A DNA stretch of 64,000 nucleotides from Moniliella sp. 'wahieum' (GCA_003971905.1 RSEE01000102.1:1-64000), one strand, 5' to 3'; counted from the stretch's first letter, positions 1-10,553 are shown. Notes: generated by a model not told the origin, from the sequence alone. Program-made: numbers and translations.

Positions 1-31
1 TAACCCTAACCCTAACCCCTAACCTCACCAC
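1..31. repeat. Telomeric repeat, chromosome end
   Basis: Three to four copies of the C-strand repeat CCCTAA, one with an extra C, start at base 1 and then give way to unique sequence. This is the TTAGGG type used by most basidiomycetes and filamentous fungi. The array is very short, so it is probably the inner edge of a telomere trimmed by sequencing or assembly. Confidence 0.9.
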
Positions 32-937
32 CACCATGCCTGACACACCCCCCCGACACACCAAGACCAGGCGTCGCATCACAGTGAGAGTGGTAGGGGT
101 GGATAGCTACAGCCTTGGGCTACTCAAACTAACTCACTCCCGTGGTCTTCCAGTCAAAAGTTGTCTCAACCCTGAATGGGTGGGGTGGGCATGCCCTGTA
201 AAAGATCAATTTGTCCTGCCTGTCGTCCGACCCGTAGGGAGGATGGGAGGGAGATGGCCCATGCGAACTAGAAGTTGGGTACAGCTCTGCCAGAGTGCTG
301 GTACTGCAGTGGTACCACGGAAAGGTGGGTGAAAGGAGGAAGGATGCTTGCCAGACTTCAGGAGGAATGCGGAATCTCGGATTATCGATAAAGAGAGAGC
401 GAGAAAAGCGTTTGGAACTGTGGTGTGGTGAAGAGTCAAAATGACAGCAGAAGACCTAATGAAGAATACAGACTTGTGGCACACTCACTCCCCAGCGTAC
501 TCATCCGTCACAAAAGGCAAAGGGAGAATGGAGCCGAGTGGAGAGGAAGGGAACCGAGTGTGGGAAAGTAAGGAAATGGGAGTGGGGAAAACCATCAGGA
601 ACGGGCAATCGAGAACAGCGAGAGAAAGGTGCACCTTAACGACATACCAGCGAACGATCACATCCTACTTAAGACTCAGCCGCTGGTCCGTCTAGCAGAT
701 CCATCGATCATTACGCGCAGGCCCAGCCAAGGAATTTATCGTGGGGGGGGGGGATACCAACCTGCTATCCACTACGGAGACAAGCATTCTCTCCTTCTCT
801 ACGGACAAGGCCATCCGATTAGGGGAGACCACGATCGGGTCATCGCCGTACTTGGCGTTGTTTCCTCAAGGGAACCGGGGCAGCTCTGAGGATTGTGTTG
901 CAGCGGGCATGCAGTGTATAGTGTACGTCGGGTGGAA
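32..937. other. Telomere-adjacent region without a recognisable gene
   Basis: Short overlapping frames on both strands here show no family motifs, no consistent codon pattern and no intron signals. A G run lies at about 742-751. I see no coding gene. Confidence 0.5.
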
Positions 938-1310
938 TCAGTGCGTTGCGAGGTAGCGTTGGGCGGCGGTGCTCCAGTCCCAGTGGAATGCGTAACCGGC
1001 ATCGCCAATGTGTTCCAATGTAAAGCACATGTTCCAACCCTGCCGCGCTTGTTCCCGGAGCGCTTCTCCATCCGGATGATCTTCCGAGTCGTCCGAGTCG
1101 TACGAATCGTCCGGGTCGTAAGATTCGAACTCCTCCGTCTTGTCCCACGCGTAGCGAAGGAGGAAATGCTTCATGGCCTGCATGGAAATCAGCACGCCCG
1201 TCGGGGTCAAGGCATCGCCCCCCGTATGATCGGCCCCGTGTGATGCAGGCATGAAAATGCGGAAACTCCTTTGCCGTTCCATCCACCGTGTACCGCATGG
1301 GGCTCTCCAT
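938..1310 (-). CDS. Unrecognised small acidic protein, possible gene remnant
   Basis: The minus strand from an ATG at 1310 to a stop at 938 encodes a plausible globular piece that changes frame once near 1230. The upstream part reads MESPMRYTVDG. The downstream part continues through AMKHFLLRYAWDKTEE, an Asp/Ser-rich acidic stretch of about 20 residues and the aromatic C-terminus AGYAFHWDWSTAAQRY. The residue make-up (W, Y, F, H in helical spacing) looks like real protein, unlike the frames around it. I do not recognise the family. Its position within 1 kb of the telomere suggests a subtelomeric gene or a remnant of one. The frame change could be a decayed gene, a missed intron or an indel error. 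Confidence 0.35.
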
Positions 1311-2132
1311 TGTGGGCAACACGCGGAACGGGCGAGGCGAAATGGGAAAACAAGATGGAGCCGGCGATTTCCTGTCAACTAGTATGAAGCAGCACATTGG
1401 CCAACCACACCGCTGGGCTGCTGTGGACGCTGCACGTATCCTCAAAAGCAGACCGTGCCAGGCGCGTGCCGTTTCTGCTCCAATCGTCCATCCGCTATAT
1501 ACTCTTCAGTCTGCTCCCCTCGCTTCAAGTTTGCCTCGGCCGTATGTCACGGTGGCACGCTCGTCCCTTTGAGCATGCCATCCAACACCCCCTTGCTTTA
1601 ATTGGTAAAGTTGGGCGACGAATCGAATCTCTTAGAGGCGATGCTGAGCGTTTGCTCCATTGCGCGTGGTACGTACCACCACATCCATCCGTACTTCCCC
1701 GCACGCACTGTGTCGCGCCAGACATACTAGCGTCGCCGCCTTGCTCTCTCGTCTCGTGTACGCACCATGGCCTACGGTCCACGCTCTCTGGAGTAAGTTC
1801 TACGATGCAGATGCCCGAAACCCCGCCCCTGTGACTCTATCTTCATCTCGCGGGCGGGGCAGAGATCCATGACAGCGCAACTTGGGTAGGGAAGCCGTAG
1901 ATGCATCGAGGAAGGCTTAGGCAACATGCATCCCATCCCACCCAGCAGGGCAACACACGGCTCGGGGGTCGGCCGGGTGGGCGTCCGCTTCGATCCCGCT
2001 TCGATCCGCTTCGACTGGGGTTGGGGACTTGAACTGGCCCCCACCACACCCCCACCTCAGCCCTCACGACCGCACGCGCTCAGCGGGGCACACCTTCACC
2101 TTCAACCTGCACTTCAACCTGCACCTTGACCT
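1311..2132. other. Spacer downstream of the VHS-GAT gene
   Basis: No frame in this stretch shows family motifs. The part just below 2,132 has pyrimidine-rich hexamer-like repeats (CTTCAACCTGCA type) next to the stop codon of the adaptor gene. I see no gene. Confidence 0.45.
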
Positions 2133-3978
2133 TCACTTGAACATGGCGTCCAAATCGGCAAACGGATCTTTTGGCGGTACGTTCGTCGTCCCTGCCGTCC
2201 CTGTACCTGTACCTGCACCGGCAGCGGTACCCGTCAGCCTCAGGGTGTCCAGGCCATCTAGGAGCGACACTTGTGCAGCCGGGGGCTTGGCTGTCGTTGC
2301 CGCGGTGGGGGCCATGGGCGTGGGAGCAAGCGCGAGTGGCGCGTTGGTTGCTGCGACCGAGGCAGAGGGGGAGGGAGATGTGAATTGTAAGCTAGCAAAG
2401 TCGTCGCCGAGCAAGGAGGTGGAGGTAGGTGCCGTGGTAGTGGCAGTGGCAGTGGAGGAGGTGAGCAGCGGCGAGGGAGCAAGTGCAATGCCAGCAGAAC
2501 CAGAAGGACCTGCAGTAGCGGTAGCGATGTTGGTGGTGGTAGTGGTAGTGGTGTCGTCATCGTCAAACGAGATGAGGTCAGTGACTTTGGCGGTGGGCAC
2601 GGCATGTTTGCCCTGCTGAGCCGGGTCGATGGACGGGTCGAGCGTAGCGGGCGCACTGAGGTCGCCGGCGCGCACGGCCTTGTACCGCGTCAAGACTTGG
2701 TTCAGCGTATCGTTGATGAGCAGCAGCCGGTTCAGCAGCCGATCTTCCTCCTCCTCTTGTTCGTCGTGCTGGCCATCTTCCTCATTCGCGATCCACTGCT
2801 GGAGACGAGGCTGAACGCGGCGCAACTGGGTAGCCACCTGCGCATACGCATCGTCTTCCACCAACTTTTCCCCTGGCTGCACCTGGTTCAGCATATCGTT
2901 CAGCAGCACCGCTTTGCTCTGGATCTTGTCCAGTTCGCCGCGTGTCTGGGCGCGGTAGTCGGGCCGCGCATCGGGATCGGCTCCCGAGAGCACCTTCATT
3001 AGTTCTTGGGCTTGGGCTAGGTCTTGCGGCCGCCCACGCCGGATCAGTTCTTGCAGCTTGGCAGACTGCGCTTCCCGGTCTTCTTCTTCCAGTTCGTCGG
3101 GAGTTTTGAGGTTCTGCAGAAGAAACACGGAGGGGGGATCAGCACCAAGAACAAGAAGCGAAAGCAAGAGCAAAAGGAACAACAAGAACAAGAACAAGAA
3201 CAAGAACAAGAACAAGAACCAGGGAGTGTTAGACACGTACATTGGACGGGTTGAGCACGGCAGCGACGCGAGAATCAATGTTGGGGAAGCGGTATCCCTT
3301 GTACGTAAGGAGGCGGTGCATGTCACGAATGTGGACGAGATCGTCCTTGTGCTTGGAGGTGACGCAGATGGTCTGTTTCCACTCATGAATCAGTTCCAGC
3401 ACCTTGGTCTGGTACGCCGACAAGAACACAGGTGGACGTTCCGGGAACCGCTTGACGAGTTCATTGAGAAACTCCTTCGTTGCGATCTGCAGCTGGAACG
3501 GGTACCCACAGTTCTTCACGAGCATGTCCAGCAAAGACAGTGCCAGCGCCGACACGTGTGGGTTCCGACTGTTGACCAGCTTCACCGTCTCCATCGCCGT
3601 CTCGCGCGGCGTGTTGCCCTTGTGCCGGTTCACATAGTCGGCCACCTCGAGGTTCAGACTCAAGTTGGGCTCCGTCAGGAACGGGTCGCACGCGCGGTCT
3701 GCCGGGCAAAACCAAAAGCAAGAAGCACAAGTTAGCCACCACCACCAACACACAGAAAAGACAAAGAAATGACAAAACAGACCCGCCACGAGACGAGCTG
3801 AGATGGGTTAGGGGGGGGACGCACCGACCATCGCCTGGGCGCGCGTGGGCGGCGCATCAATCTCGAGGCTCTTGGAGACCCAGTCGGCGAGGGAGGAGAG
3901 TGCGCCCTGGGGACGCTCGGCGCCACGCGGGCCATACGCGCCGGCCGACTGCCCGTGCTGGTTGAAGTTGTACGACAT
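2133..3978 (-). CDS. VHS-GAT domain adaptor, GGA-like clathrin adaptor
   Basis: This three-exon minus-strand gene has exons 3978-3825, 3698-3241 and 3113-2133, and the intact frame gives 530 residues. Both introns have clean signals (donors GTGCGT and GTACGT, acceptors GGCAG and TGCAG). Residues about 30-195 form a VHS domain (LSLNLEVADYVNRH, MLVKNCGYPFQLQIATKEFL). Residues about 210-380 form a GAT three-helix domain (LLNDMLNQVQPGEKL, INDTLNQVLTRYKAV). A clathrin-box-like DLISFDD and a DPF motif near the C-terminus follow. GGA proteins bind Arf-GTP and ubiquitinated cargo and carry cargo with clathrin from the trans-Golgi to endosomes. The gamma-adaptin-ear domain usual at the end of GGAs is not visible; the tail is Ala/Ser/Thr-rich and disordered. 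A Tom1/Lsb5-like VHS-GAT protein is the alternative. Confidence 0.88.
3180..3221. repeat. AAGAAC hexamer microsatellite in the GGA-like intron
   Basis: About six to seven AAGAAC/CAAGAA units lie inside the second intron (3114-3240) of the VHS-GAT gene. In the transcript they read as a GTTCTT pyrimidine-rich tract ahead of the 3' splice site. Confidence 0.8.
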
Positions 3979-4401
3979 GCACTCTGCACGTGCTGGCGGT
4001 GGTGGTGAGAATGGTGGTGGTGGTGGTGGCGGTGAGAGTGGGAACCCAGGTGGCCGTCGAGTGGGTGCGAGGCATTCGTGGCTGCTTCGCGCTCAATCGT
4101 CCCTTGGCGCATGCTTACGTCACCCGCGCCACGTGGCACACACGCGCAACCCTAGTATGTACTCGTTTGCCCCATCACCCATCTGTCCTCTCATCCATCC
4201 CTCCATCCCTCCGTCCATCCCATTCGATTCGATTCCATTCATTCTCTGCTCTGCTCTTCTTCCTCTCCCAGACACATTCACACCACCACCGCCTCCCTCC
4301 CCTCACGCTCTTCGTCTCGCTCTTCGTCTCGCTCGTCTTGTCGCTCCACGGCGACGCCACCGACACCGGCGACCGCCCCTCCGTCTCACTCCCACCCCGG
4401 C

Positions 4402-5166
4402 TCAGCACTGCCACCGGCACGCGTACCCCCACAGGCGGGACCTCGCTCTTGCCCCCTCCCGACGCCAGTAAGCGTGCTGTTGCTTTGACTGTTGCTTTGA
4501 ATGTTGCTGCTGCTTTGACGGTTGCTGTTGCGTTGGCTGCGGCTGCCGCCGAGGAAGCGAATGGGGATGCCGGTGCGGCGCCACGGCGAGCGGGGGCGGC
4601 GGGCGTCGTCGGTGGGACAAGGTACGGCCCGGGACAGGAATGGCACGTGCGCGAGATAACGTGTGTGCCCAGGCTTGCGCACGGCACGTGGCCGTATCCG
4701 ACCGCAAAGAAGTCGATGGTAAACAAGTTGGCGCAGAAGACGGTGACGACGCAGCGTGTGAGACCGAGTGGGAGACTGGGTTTGAGACCGAGTGGGAGGT
4801 AGGGCAAGTAAGGTGGGAAGAAGTGGCGCGACGAGCGAACTGAATGAACAGGAGCAGGAGCAGGACCCAGGCCAAGGCGCCTGCGAGTAACAGCAGTGGG
4901 CCCAGTAAGAGGACCTTGCCGTGCGCAAACACTTGGGCGCCAAACGGCCCGTCGGCGGCGTTGGCGCCCCCGGCGTTGATGACGCTGCGGCGCAGCAAGT
5001 GTGGGGGCATGGCTCGCACCGTGGCAGAGATGGTGGGCGTGAGGGTGGCAGTGGCGATGGCAAGGGCAAGGGCAAGCGCACTGGTCCTGATGCTGATGCT
5101 GATACTAATACTGATGCTGATACTGATTCGAGGGCGCAACGATCGGCACAGACGCACTGAATTCAT
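4402..5166 (-). CDS. Unrecognised reading frame with one strong membrane segment
   Basis: The minus-strand frame from the ATG at 5166 starts with a Ser-Ile dipeptide repeat coded by a CAGTAT/CAGCAT hexamer array (about 5085-5140). A strongly hydrophobic stretch follows (VLLLGPLLLLAGALAWVLLLLL, about 4830-4925). After that segment the plausible frame seems to move to another one, where TRCVVTVFCANLFTIDFF and a short Cys-containing stretch look like a second membrane helix and loop. The rest is Ala/Pro-rich low complexity, ending in Gln/Ser repeats. A later ATG at about 5009 is also possible. I do not recognise a family. A small integral membrane protein is the best reading, with low certainty. 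Confidence 0.3.
   Translation of the reverse strand: MNSVRLCRSLRPRISISISISISISIRTSALALALAIATATLTPTISATVRAMPPHLLRRSVINAGGANAADGPFGAQVFAHGKVLLLGPLLLLAGALAWVLLLLLFIQFARRATSSHLTCPTSHSVSNPVSHSVSHAASSPSSAPTCLPSTSLRSDTATCRAQAWAHTLSRARAIPVPGRTLSHRRRPPPPLAVAPHRHPHSLPRRQPQPTQQQPSKQQQHSKQQSKQQHAYWRREGARARSRLWGYACRWQC
5085..5140. repeat. Hexamer-type repeat of CAG-AT-T/C units
   Basis: Alternating ACTGAT, GCTGAT and ACTAAT units on the plus strand make a run of the dipeptide Ser-Ile on the minus strand. The array is imperfect at codon third positions. Confidence 0.7.
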
Positions 5167-5811
5167 GACGTCAGTCCAGCCTCGATTGGAGCGGCCTCAG
5201 CAGGATGCTTACGTCATGCTCAACACTGTCCCTTGCCCATTTTGGGCTTGCCTTTCTAGTAGCGCCCCCCCATCAATCTAGTCGGGCTACTCGCAGATCT
5301 CACCCCCACCACCAACCCTACCTCTGCTGGCCTTGGCGTGCGCCATGCGCCTCTGCCCCGTGGCTATCCCATCCCCATCTCCAGCACCATCTCCACCCCC
5401 ATCTCCATCCCCCGCACCAGCGCACACCAGCCCCCTAACGGTCCACACGCCGCTGCCGAGCGAGCGAGCGAGGAAAGAATGGAACGAGGGAGCGAGAAGG
5501 GAGGGGGGGGGGAGGTGCGTGCCACGTACGCTGGACCAGCAGGTGGAACGATGAACCACGCGGCGGGGTCGAGAAGGGGGACAGGGAGTTGGGCAAGGTG
5601 GGTCGGGTGAGCATGCCTAAGGGGGTGCATTGTCGAAGGTGGTGAAGATGAATGTGATGCTGATGCTGATGCTGATGGAGATGGCCATGGAGATGGCCAT
5701 GCATCCACCACCGCCACGACTGCTGTGCGGCTGTGCTACTGGGGCTGGGAGGATGCATTGACTGGACGATGAGGTCGTACGTGGTCTGGGGACTGGCCAT
5801 TGAATCACTAT

Positions 5812-8031
5812 TCACGCTCCAACGTTCAACCACCCAACATGGACTGTGTAGTAAGTATCACATTGGGCTTGTGCTCTCCGCTTTCCCATCGGCCTCAGCC
5901 ATCGGCCATCGCCCTCTGTCTTCCCACGGGGGGGTCCGATCTGGGGGGTATGCACGCTGTGCTCGGCGCTCAGCCAGCCACGCCCGCAGCCGCGCCGACA
6001 CTGAGCGGGAGGCAGTGGCAGTGGGAGTAGACCTGCTGAAGCCAGAAGTGGAGGTAGAGGTAGAGGTAGAGGTGACGGTGGTTGGGATGGCGGTGGGATG
6101 GTGCTGGTGCTGGGGAGGACGACATGGGCATAAAGTGTCTTGTAATGTACCAATTCCTCAGCCAAATCGTCGTGTGCGCGAGTCACGTGCTCCAGGTGGG
6201 AAGCTAACTGTGCCAGGGTCGTTTCCAGTGCCGCAACGTCTTGCTCCAAGTCCACCACCCGCCCAGCCACGCCCCACGTCGCTGTGCTCAGTCTTGCCAC
6301 TGCCCCATCGTCATCCCCATTGTCATCCTCATCATCCTCATCGTCATCCCCATCGTCATGGCCATTCGCACAGACGCCCCCTTCTTGCTGCCCTCGAGTC
6401 CCGCCGTGCTGCACTCGGCTCTGGCCCAACTCGATCTGCGCCCCACCGCCCTCGCTTCCCGCACCAGCACGCTGTCCGGGACGCAAAAGGGAGGAACGTT
6501 CTGCTCCCAGTTCCCGTCCACGTTCCCATTCCCGTTCCGGTACTGGGGCTGGGGGCGGGGGGTAGCTGGGACTGGGGGGAAGCAGCTTGATCCTGCGGCT
6601 GAGAGACTTGGAGGGAAGAAATCGTTCCACAGCTGATTCTCCAACCGCTCCAGGAGAGCGTGTTTCTCCATCCGCTCCAACGCGTCCGCGTTGGTCGCTA
6701 GCAACAGTAGTGCTACCCAGACCAAGGCTTCGGTGCCGTGGTGCATAAGTAGACTCACTACTTGCCTGCCCACTTGGACCGGTGGCGGTGCCGCTGACCA
6801 TGCCGACTCGGTATCCGTCGACGCTGACGCTGATGCACACCCCGAGGCAGAGGCGTCGACGTCGTGGAGGCACGGCCCAAGCAAAGAAGAGAGGAACAAG
6901 GTGAGAAACCAAGTACGTGCGTAGCGGGCTAAGCTCACGCCCAGCTGGTCCAGGTGCGCAGCCAGGTGGGGCAGGTGCGTGTGGACCAGACGGTTGAGGT
7001 GGGTCAGGTACGTGGGCACCAGCCAGGGTGCGCTCGATGCGTGCCTGCACGAGACGCACGCAGAGCACGCAGAGCAGCACGCAGAGGAAGAACAAGGCAC
7101 TTGGGATCCGTGTTGAGCAGGCCAAAAGAGTTGAGCTAGACGACGGTGCAGCAGCAGGTGAAGTAGCACGTCGCTCGCTTCCTTTGTTGTGGGTACACCA
7201 CACCAAGATACCAGCCAGTACTTGCACGCCCTCGGTGCCTTCATGCAGTGGCGCTCGTCTACCCATACCACATCCACATCCACATCCACATCCACGGCCT
7301 TGCCCACACTCGCACCCTTGCTCACCCTCTTGCCCATGCTGACCACCTTGCCCACGACCACACCCACACCTTTGACCTTGGCCTTGACCTTGTCCATGCC
7401 GCAGGACGACGCCGCGCGCCTCAGGACGACCTTCAACCGCCTGTACCTTGCCGTACTGCGCGCCAAGCCCAGCGGTACCAGCACGCTGTCGCACGGTCGT
7501 CCCATCCACCCCACGCCTCGTCTCCTCTTCATCTTCCGATCCCGATTCTGGTTCTGATTGCGATTGCGATTGCGATTGCGATTGCGATTGCGATTGCGAT
7601 TGCGATTGCGATTCCGATTCCGAATGCGATTGCGTGGTGCCCCCACACGCGCCGATGTGCCCCGAGACAGGTCCTTCGTCTCGGTCATGGTCTTGGTTTT
7701 GGTTTGGTCTTGGTTTTGGTTTTGGTTTTGGTCTTGGTTTGGTTTTAGTCTTGTTGGTCGGGTAGGACCTGCGTTGTATGCCGGGGTGTGGCGCCCCACC
7801 GCCACCACCACCACCACCAGAATCAGAACCAGAACCAGCACGAGTGAGCACGCGCCACACGTACGGCCGCAGCGCGGGTGGGATCGTGCTACCATTGTCC
7901 TCGTCCTCGTCCTCGTTGCCGTCATCGTCCTCGTCGCTCTGGCCGTTCCCGTCGCACTGCTGCATCTGCCCCGCTCGGGTCGCCGTGGCCGCAGGCGTGG
8001 CCGCAGGCGTGGCCGCAGGCCCCATCATCAT
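5812..8031 (-). CDS. Unrecognised multi-pass membrane protein with coiled-coil tail
   Basis: From ATG codons at about 8023-8031 the minus strand holds an acidic N-terminus (DEDDDGNEDEDED then PPALRPYVWRVL), a long Ser-Gln dipeptide repeat and Lys/Gln-rich low complexity. Near 7,080-7,130 comes a hydrophobic helix (ALFFLCVLLCVLCVRLVQA). Further down a different frame gives amphipathic and hydrophobic pieces (LGVSLARYARTWFLTLFL, EALVWVALLLLATNADALER). The original frame then resumes with an Asp-rich stretch and a clear heptad coiled coil (VVDLEQDVAALETTLAQLA) near 6,170-6,260. At least two frame changes or unseen introns are needed. The order (acidic head, several membrane helices, coiled coil) suggests an endomembrane or nuclear-envelope protein, but I recognise no family. 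Low complexity makes the limits unsure. Confidence 0.35.
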   Translation of the reverse strand: MMMGPAATPAATPAATATRAGQMQQCDGNGQSDEDDDGNEDEDEDNGSTIPPALRPYVWRVLTRAGSGSDSGGGGGGGGAPHPGIQRRSYPTNKTKTKPRPKPKPKPRPNQNQDHDRDEGPVSGHIGACGGTTQSHSESESQSQSQSQSQSQSQSQSQSEPESGSEDEEETRRGVDGTTVRQRAGTAGLGAQYGKVQAVEGRPEARGVVLRHGQGQGQGQRCGCGRGQGGQHGQEGEQGCECGQGRGCGCGCGCGMGRRAPLHEGTEGVQVLAGILVWCTHNKGSERRATSPAAAPSSSSTLLACSTRIPSALFFLCVLLCVLCVRLVQARIERTLAGAHVPDPPQPSGPHAPAPPGCAPGPAGRELSPLRTYLVSHLVPLFFAWAVPPRRRRLCLGVCISVSVDGYRVGMVSGTATGPSGQASSESTYAPRHRSLGLGSTTVASDQRGRVGADGETRSPGAVGESAVERFLPSKSLSRRIKLLPPSPSYPPPPAPVPEREWERGRELGAERSSLLRPGQRAGAGSEGGGAQIELGQSRVQHGGTRGQQEGGVCANGHDDGDDDEDDEDDNGDDDGAVARLSTATWGVAGRVVDLEQDVAALETTLAQLASHLEHVTRAHDDLAEELVHYKTLYAHVVLPSTSTIPPPSQPPSPLPLPLPPLLASAGLLPLPLPPAQCRRGCGRGWLSAEHSVHTPQIGPPRGKTEGDGRWLRPMGKRRAQAQCDTYYTVHVGWLNVGA
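7556..7621. repeat. GATTGC hexamer microsatellite
   Basis: About ten tandem GATTGC units (the last ones drift to GATTCC) encode a Ser-Gln dipeptide repeat on the minus strand in the membrane-protein frame. A neighbouring array of GGTTTT/GGTCTT units lies at about 7,690-7,755. Confidence 0.85.
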
Positions 8032-8673
8032 CTTTGTGCCATCTGGTACTGCTTCCGCTACTGTGACGCCACGGTGCCGCAGGGGGGGGGGGGGGGGAGA
8101 GGGAGAGCGCCGCCCAAATGCCAACGTGAGGCAAATTCACCCCACACCCAAATCGCCCAATCCGCCATACGCAATACGCAAACAAAGAAGGAGTGCGAGT
8201 CAGTGAGTCAGTGAACAAGGGAGCAAGGGAGCAAGGGAGAAAACGAGTGCCACGCTGGTGGGGGGGAGGGGGGGGGGAAGAGAAGAACTGGGGTGAACAA
8301 CACAAAGAAAAAAGACAAAAATAAAACCAACAAAAGGATATCTCCCCTTGTGCATGCGTGGGTGTATGGTCGGTCGTCGGGGTCTCCCTTGCGTCCATAT
8401 GCCACTTCATGTCCACCAGCACGCACACAGGTACGCCCCGCTTATCCCCCCCCCGCTGTCCCAGGATGGACGGAGAGGGGGGCAGGGACGGTCGCTGGGA
8501 CGGGAGGCTGGACGGGCATCGCCACAAGAGAACGTAAATGGAGCGCAACCTCAAGCACGGCGAGCTCAACAAGCTCTACAGTACACCAAGTACAGCAAGT
8601 ACACCAGGCACAAGAAGCGAATGCAGAGAGGGGCAAGACAAGACAAGACAAGGAAAGGAAATACAGTACGTAC

Positions 8674-8983
8674 CTCGTCCTCGTTGCAACTGTGTCCACA
8701 TCCGCACGCGTTCGGATGCCTTGACCTCCTCCTCTTTCACCGTGTCTTTGTCTTTCTCTTTCGCCTTTTCCTTCTTCGCTTTCGCCTCCTCCTCGTGTGG
8801 ATGTTCATTTCGTTTGGCCAAAGAACGCACACCACACGACCCCCTGCCTTCCGTCACCACCGCTCGTCCCCGCGCCGAGGCAGGCGTCACCTCCCTCTCA
8901 CCCGGACACACCAACCACCGTGACCCTTCAGCTTCTGCTTCTCCTTCTCCTTTTCTTCGTCTGCTCCGCTCGGCCTCGCACAT
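8674..8983 (-). CDS. Unrecognised exon with charged helix
   Basis: An open frame begins at the ATG at 8983 and runs into a GTACGT splice donor after base 8674. It encodes a basic N-terminus (EAERSRRRKGEGEAEAEG) and a long Lys/Glu helix (EEEAKAKKEKAKEKDKD), then EVKASERVRMWTQL just before the donor. The charged helix and the donor typical of this window make a real coding exon likely. Its partner exons are not resolved: an acceptor-like site lies near 8,575, with Pro-rich frames behind it. It could instead be an internal exon of the larger unit reaching to 10.5 kb. No family is recognised. Confidence 0.3.
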
Positions 8984-9227
8984 GTAGTAGCCGTAGTAGT
9001 ACCACCCACTGCAGCATCCACCGTTGGATCCACAGTAGGACCGAGCAGTGGCGCAGGGGACTTACCCGCTGGCCCGCACGCACCCACACGCACGTCACCG
9101 CGGTTGGGGGCGGGGACGTGCGGGGCGGGGACGTGCGGGTCGGTTGGCGTCGGTGCTCGAGGCAAAGGTGAGGTGGGCGTTGAGGTTGAGGTGGACGTTG
9201 ACCTCATGGTTGACGTTGAGGTTGAGG

Positions 9228-10553
9228 TTACGGTTGAGGTGGGGATCGACGGTGGGGTGGTACTACGCCTAGTCGGAGTAGTCGCAAGGGTTGGAGTCGT
9301 TGAAGGGGCGGTACGACGCAGAGTAGTAGGAGGAAGAGCAAGAGCAAGAGGAACAGGGGTTGGAGTAGATGGGGTAAGTGGACCATACCCCATGGGTGGC
9401 AACAAGCCAACAGAAGACCTTCCCCTCGTCTGTTGTGGTGCGTCCAGCACGTCCTGTGCAGGCCCCAAGGTCGTGGGCGCAGGAAAGGGAGTCGAACACG
9501 CATCACGCGTACCAAGCGTATGGCGAAGCGTACGTGTGCGCGTACGTGTACGGGTACGTGTACGTGTACGTGTGCGGGTCCCTCCGCGCGGACACCAACC
9601 CAGACCGCCGTCTGCGCTGCTTGCCCATCGTCATGTTCGGTCCAGGCGAGCCCCGTGCTCCGTGGACTGGTCAGCGGACTCACGCCTCCCACACTCGCCG
9701 GACTCGGTAGACTCGGTGGTGACCCACATACCGTCCCGCCCGAGGGGGGAGATAGAGATAGAGACAGAGACGGCGACGGCGTGTCGGACAAGCAGCCCAG
9801 CCGCGCGCTGGACCAGGACCAGGACGAGGGAGGTGGAGGTGGCGGTGGGGATGTTGGGGATGGCGGCGCTGGAGAAGGCAAAGGCCAAGCCAAGTGCGCA
9901 GGGGGTGTGGTTGGGAATGGAAAAGGGAATGGGAATGATGGCCATGGGGACGCACCCAGTGCCGCAGAGGCCATCGATGTGGGCACACACTTTGCCGCTG
10001 CAACAGCAGCCGCAGAGGGCGAACAAGGCCCCGGCTGGTCTGGGCCCCAGGACACTGCCACCTCGTCTTGCTGCACACGATAAGGGGTGTCATGCGCATC
10101 CTCCAGCGCGTCAGCGCCAGCCGCAGCCTCAGCCTCAGCATCAGCATCGGGATCTGTGTCGTCGTCAAACAAACTCGCTTCGGCCGCCGCGCGCACCTCG
10201 CTCTCCCTCGCGCCTGGCTCGAGCATGCCGGTGGTGGGCGCTGGGACGAGGCGACAAGAGCGAGCGTCGCAGGTTCTTCTCCCACGGGGGGGATGAGGGA
10301 GGGGGGATGAGCAACGATGGATGATGGCAGCAGGGCGCAATAACAAGGTGTGGCGCAGCGGCAAGAACAAGTTAATTAGTATAGGTGTAACATCGCCTCC
10401 TCTCATAGAAGCTCGGGTCGACTGCTGCCATGCCTGGTCCTGCCACTCCTCACCGCCAGCCCCACCGCCGACGCCGCCACGACCGCGCCCGCGCTGCTGT
10501 CCTGCCGAGCGAGGGACGATGTGGCGGTGTTCGCCTCCGCCTAGTAGATCCAT
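9228..10553 (-). CDS. Unrecognised low-complexity protein, possibly split by an intron
   Basis: From the ATG at 10553 the minus strand reads MDLLGGGEHRHIVPRSAG. It then probably crosses an intron (AT-richer stretch near 10,270-10,390 with a TACTAAT branch-like site) into an acidic segment (SLFDDDTDPDADAEAEAAAG, then TPYRVQQDEVAVSWGPD). Long Pro/Ser/Ala-rich stretches follow, with hexamer repeats coding Val-His, Thr-Ser and similar pairs. In another frame around 9,850-10,020 a Cys-rich then hydrophobic stretch (GLAFAFSSAAIP) hints at a membrane region. The sequence is disordered and the frame unsure. I do not recognise any domain. Confidence 0.25.
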   Translation of the reverse strand: MDLLGGGEHRHIVPRSAGQQRGRGRGGVGGGAGGEEWQDQAWQQSTRASMRGGDVTPILINLFLPLRHTLLLRPAAIIHRCSSPLPHPPRGRRTCDARSCRLVPAPTTGMLEPGARESEVRAAAEASLFDDDTDPDADAEAEAAAGADALEDAHDTPYRVQQDEVAVSWGPDQPGPCSPSAAAVAAAKCVPTSMASAALGASPWPSFPFPFPFPTTPPAHLAWPLPSPAPPSPTSPPPPPPPSSWSWSSARLGCLSDTPSPSLSLSLSPPSGGTVCGSPPSLPSPASVGGVSPLTSPRSTGLAWTEHDDGQAAQTAVWVGVRAEGPAHVHVHVPVHVRAHVRFAIRLVRVMRVRLPFLRPRPWGLHRTCWTHHNRRGEGLLLACCHPWGMVHLPHLLQPLFLLLLLFLLLLCVVPPLQRLQPLRLLRLGVVPPHRRSPPQP

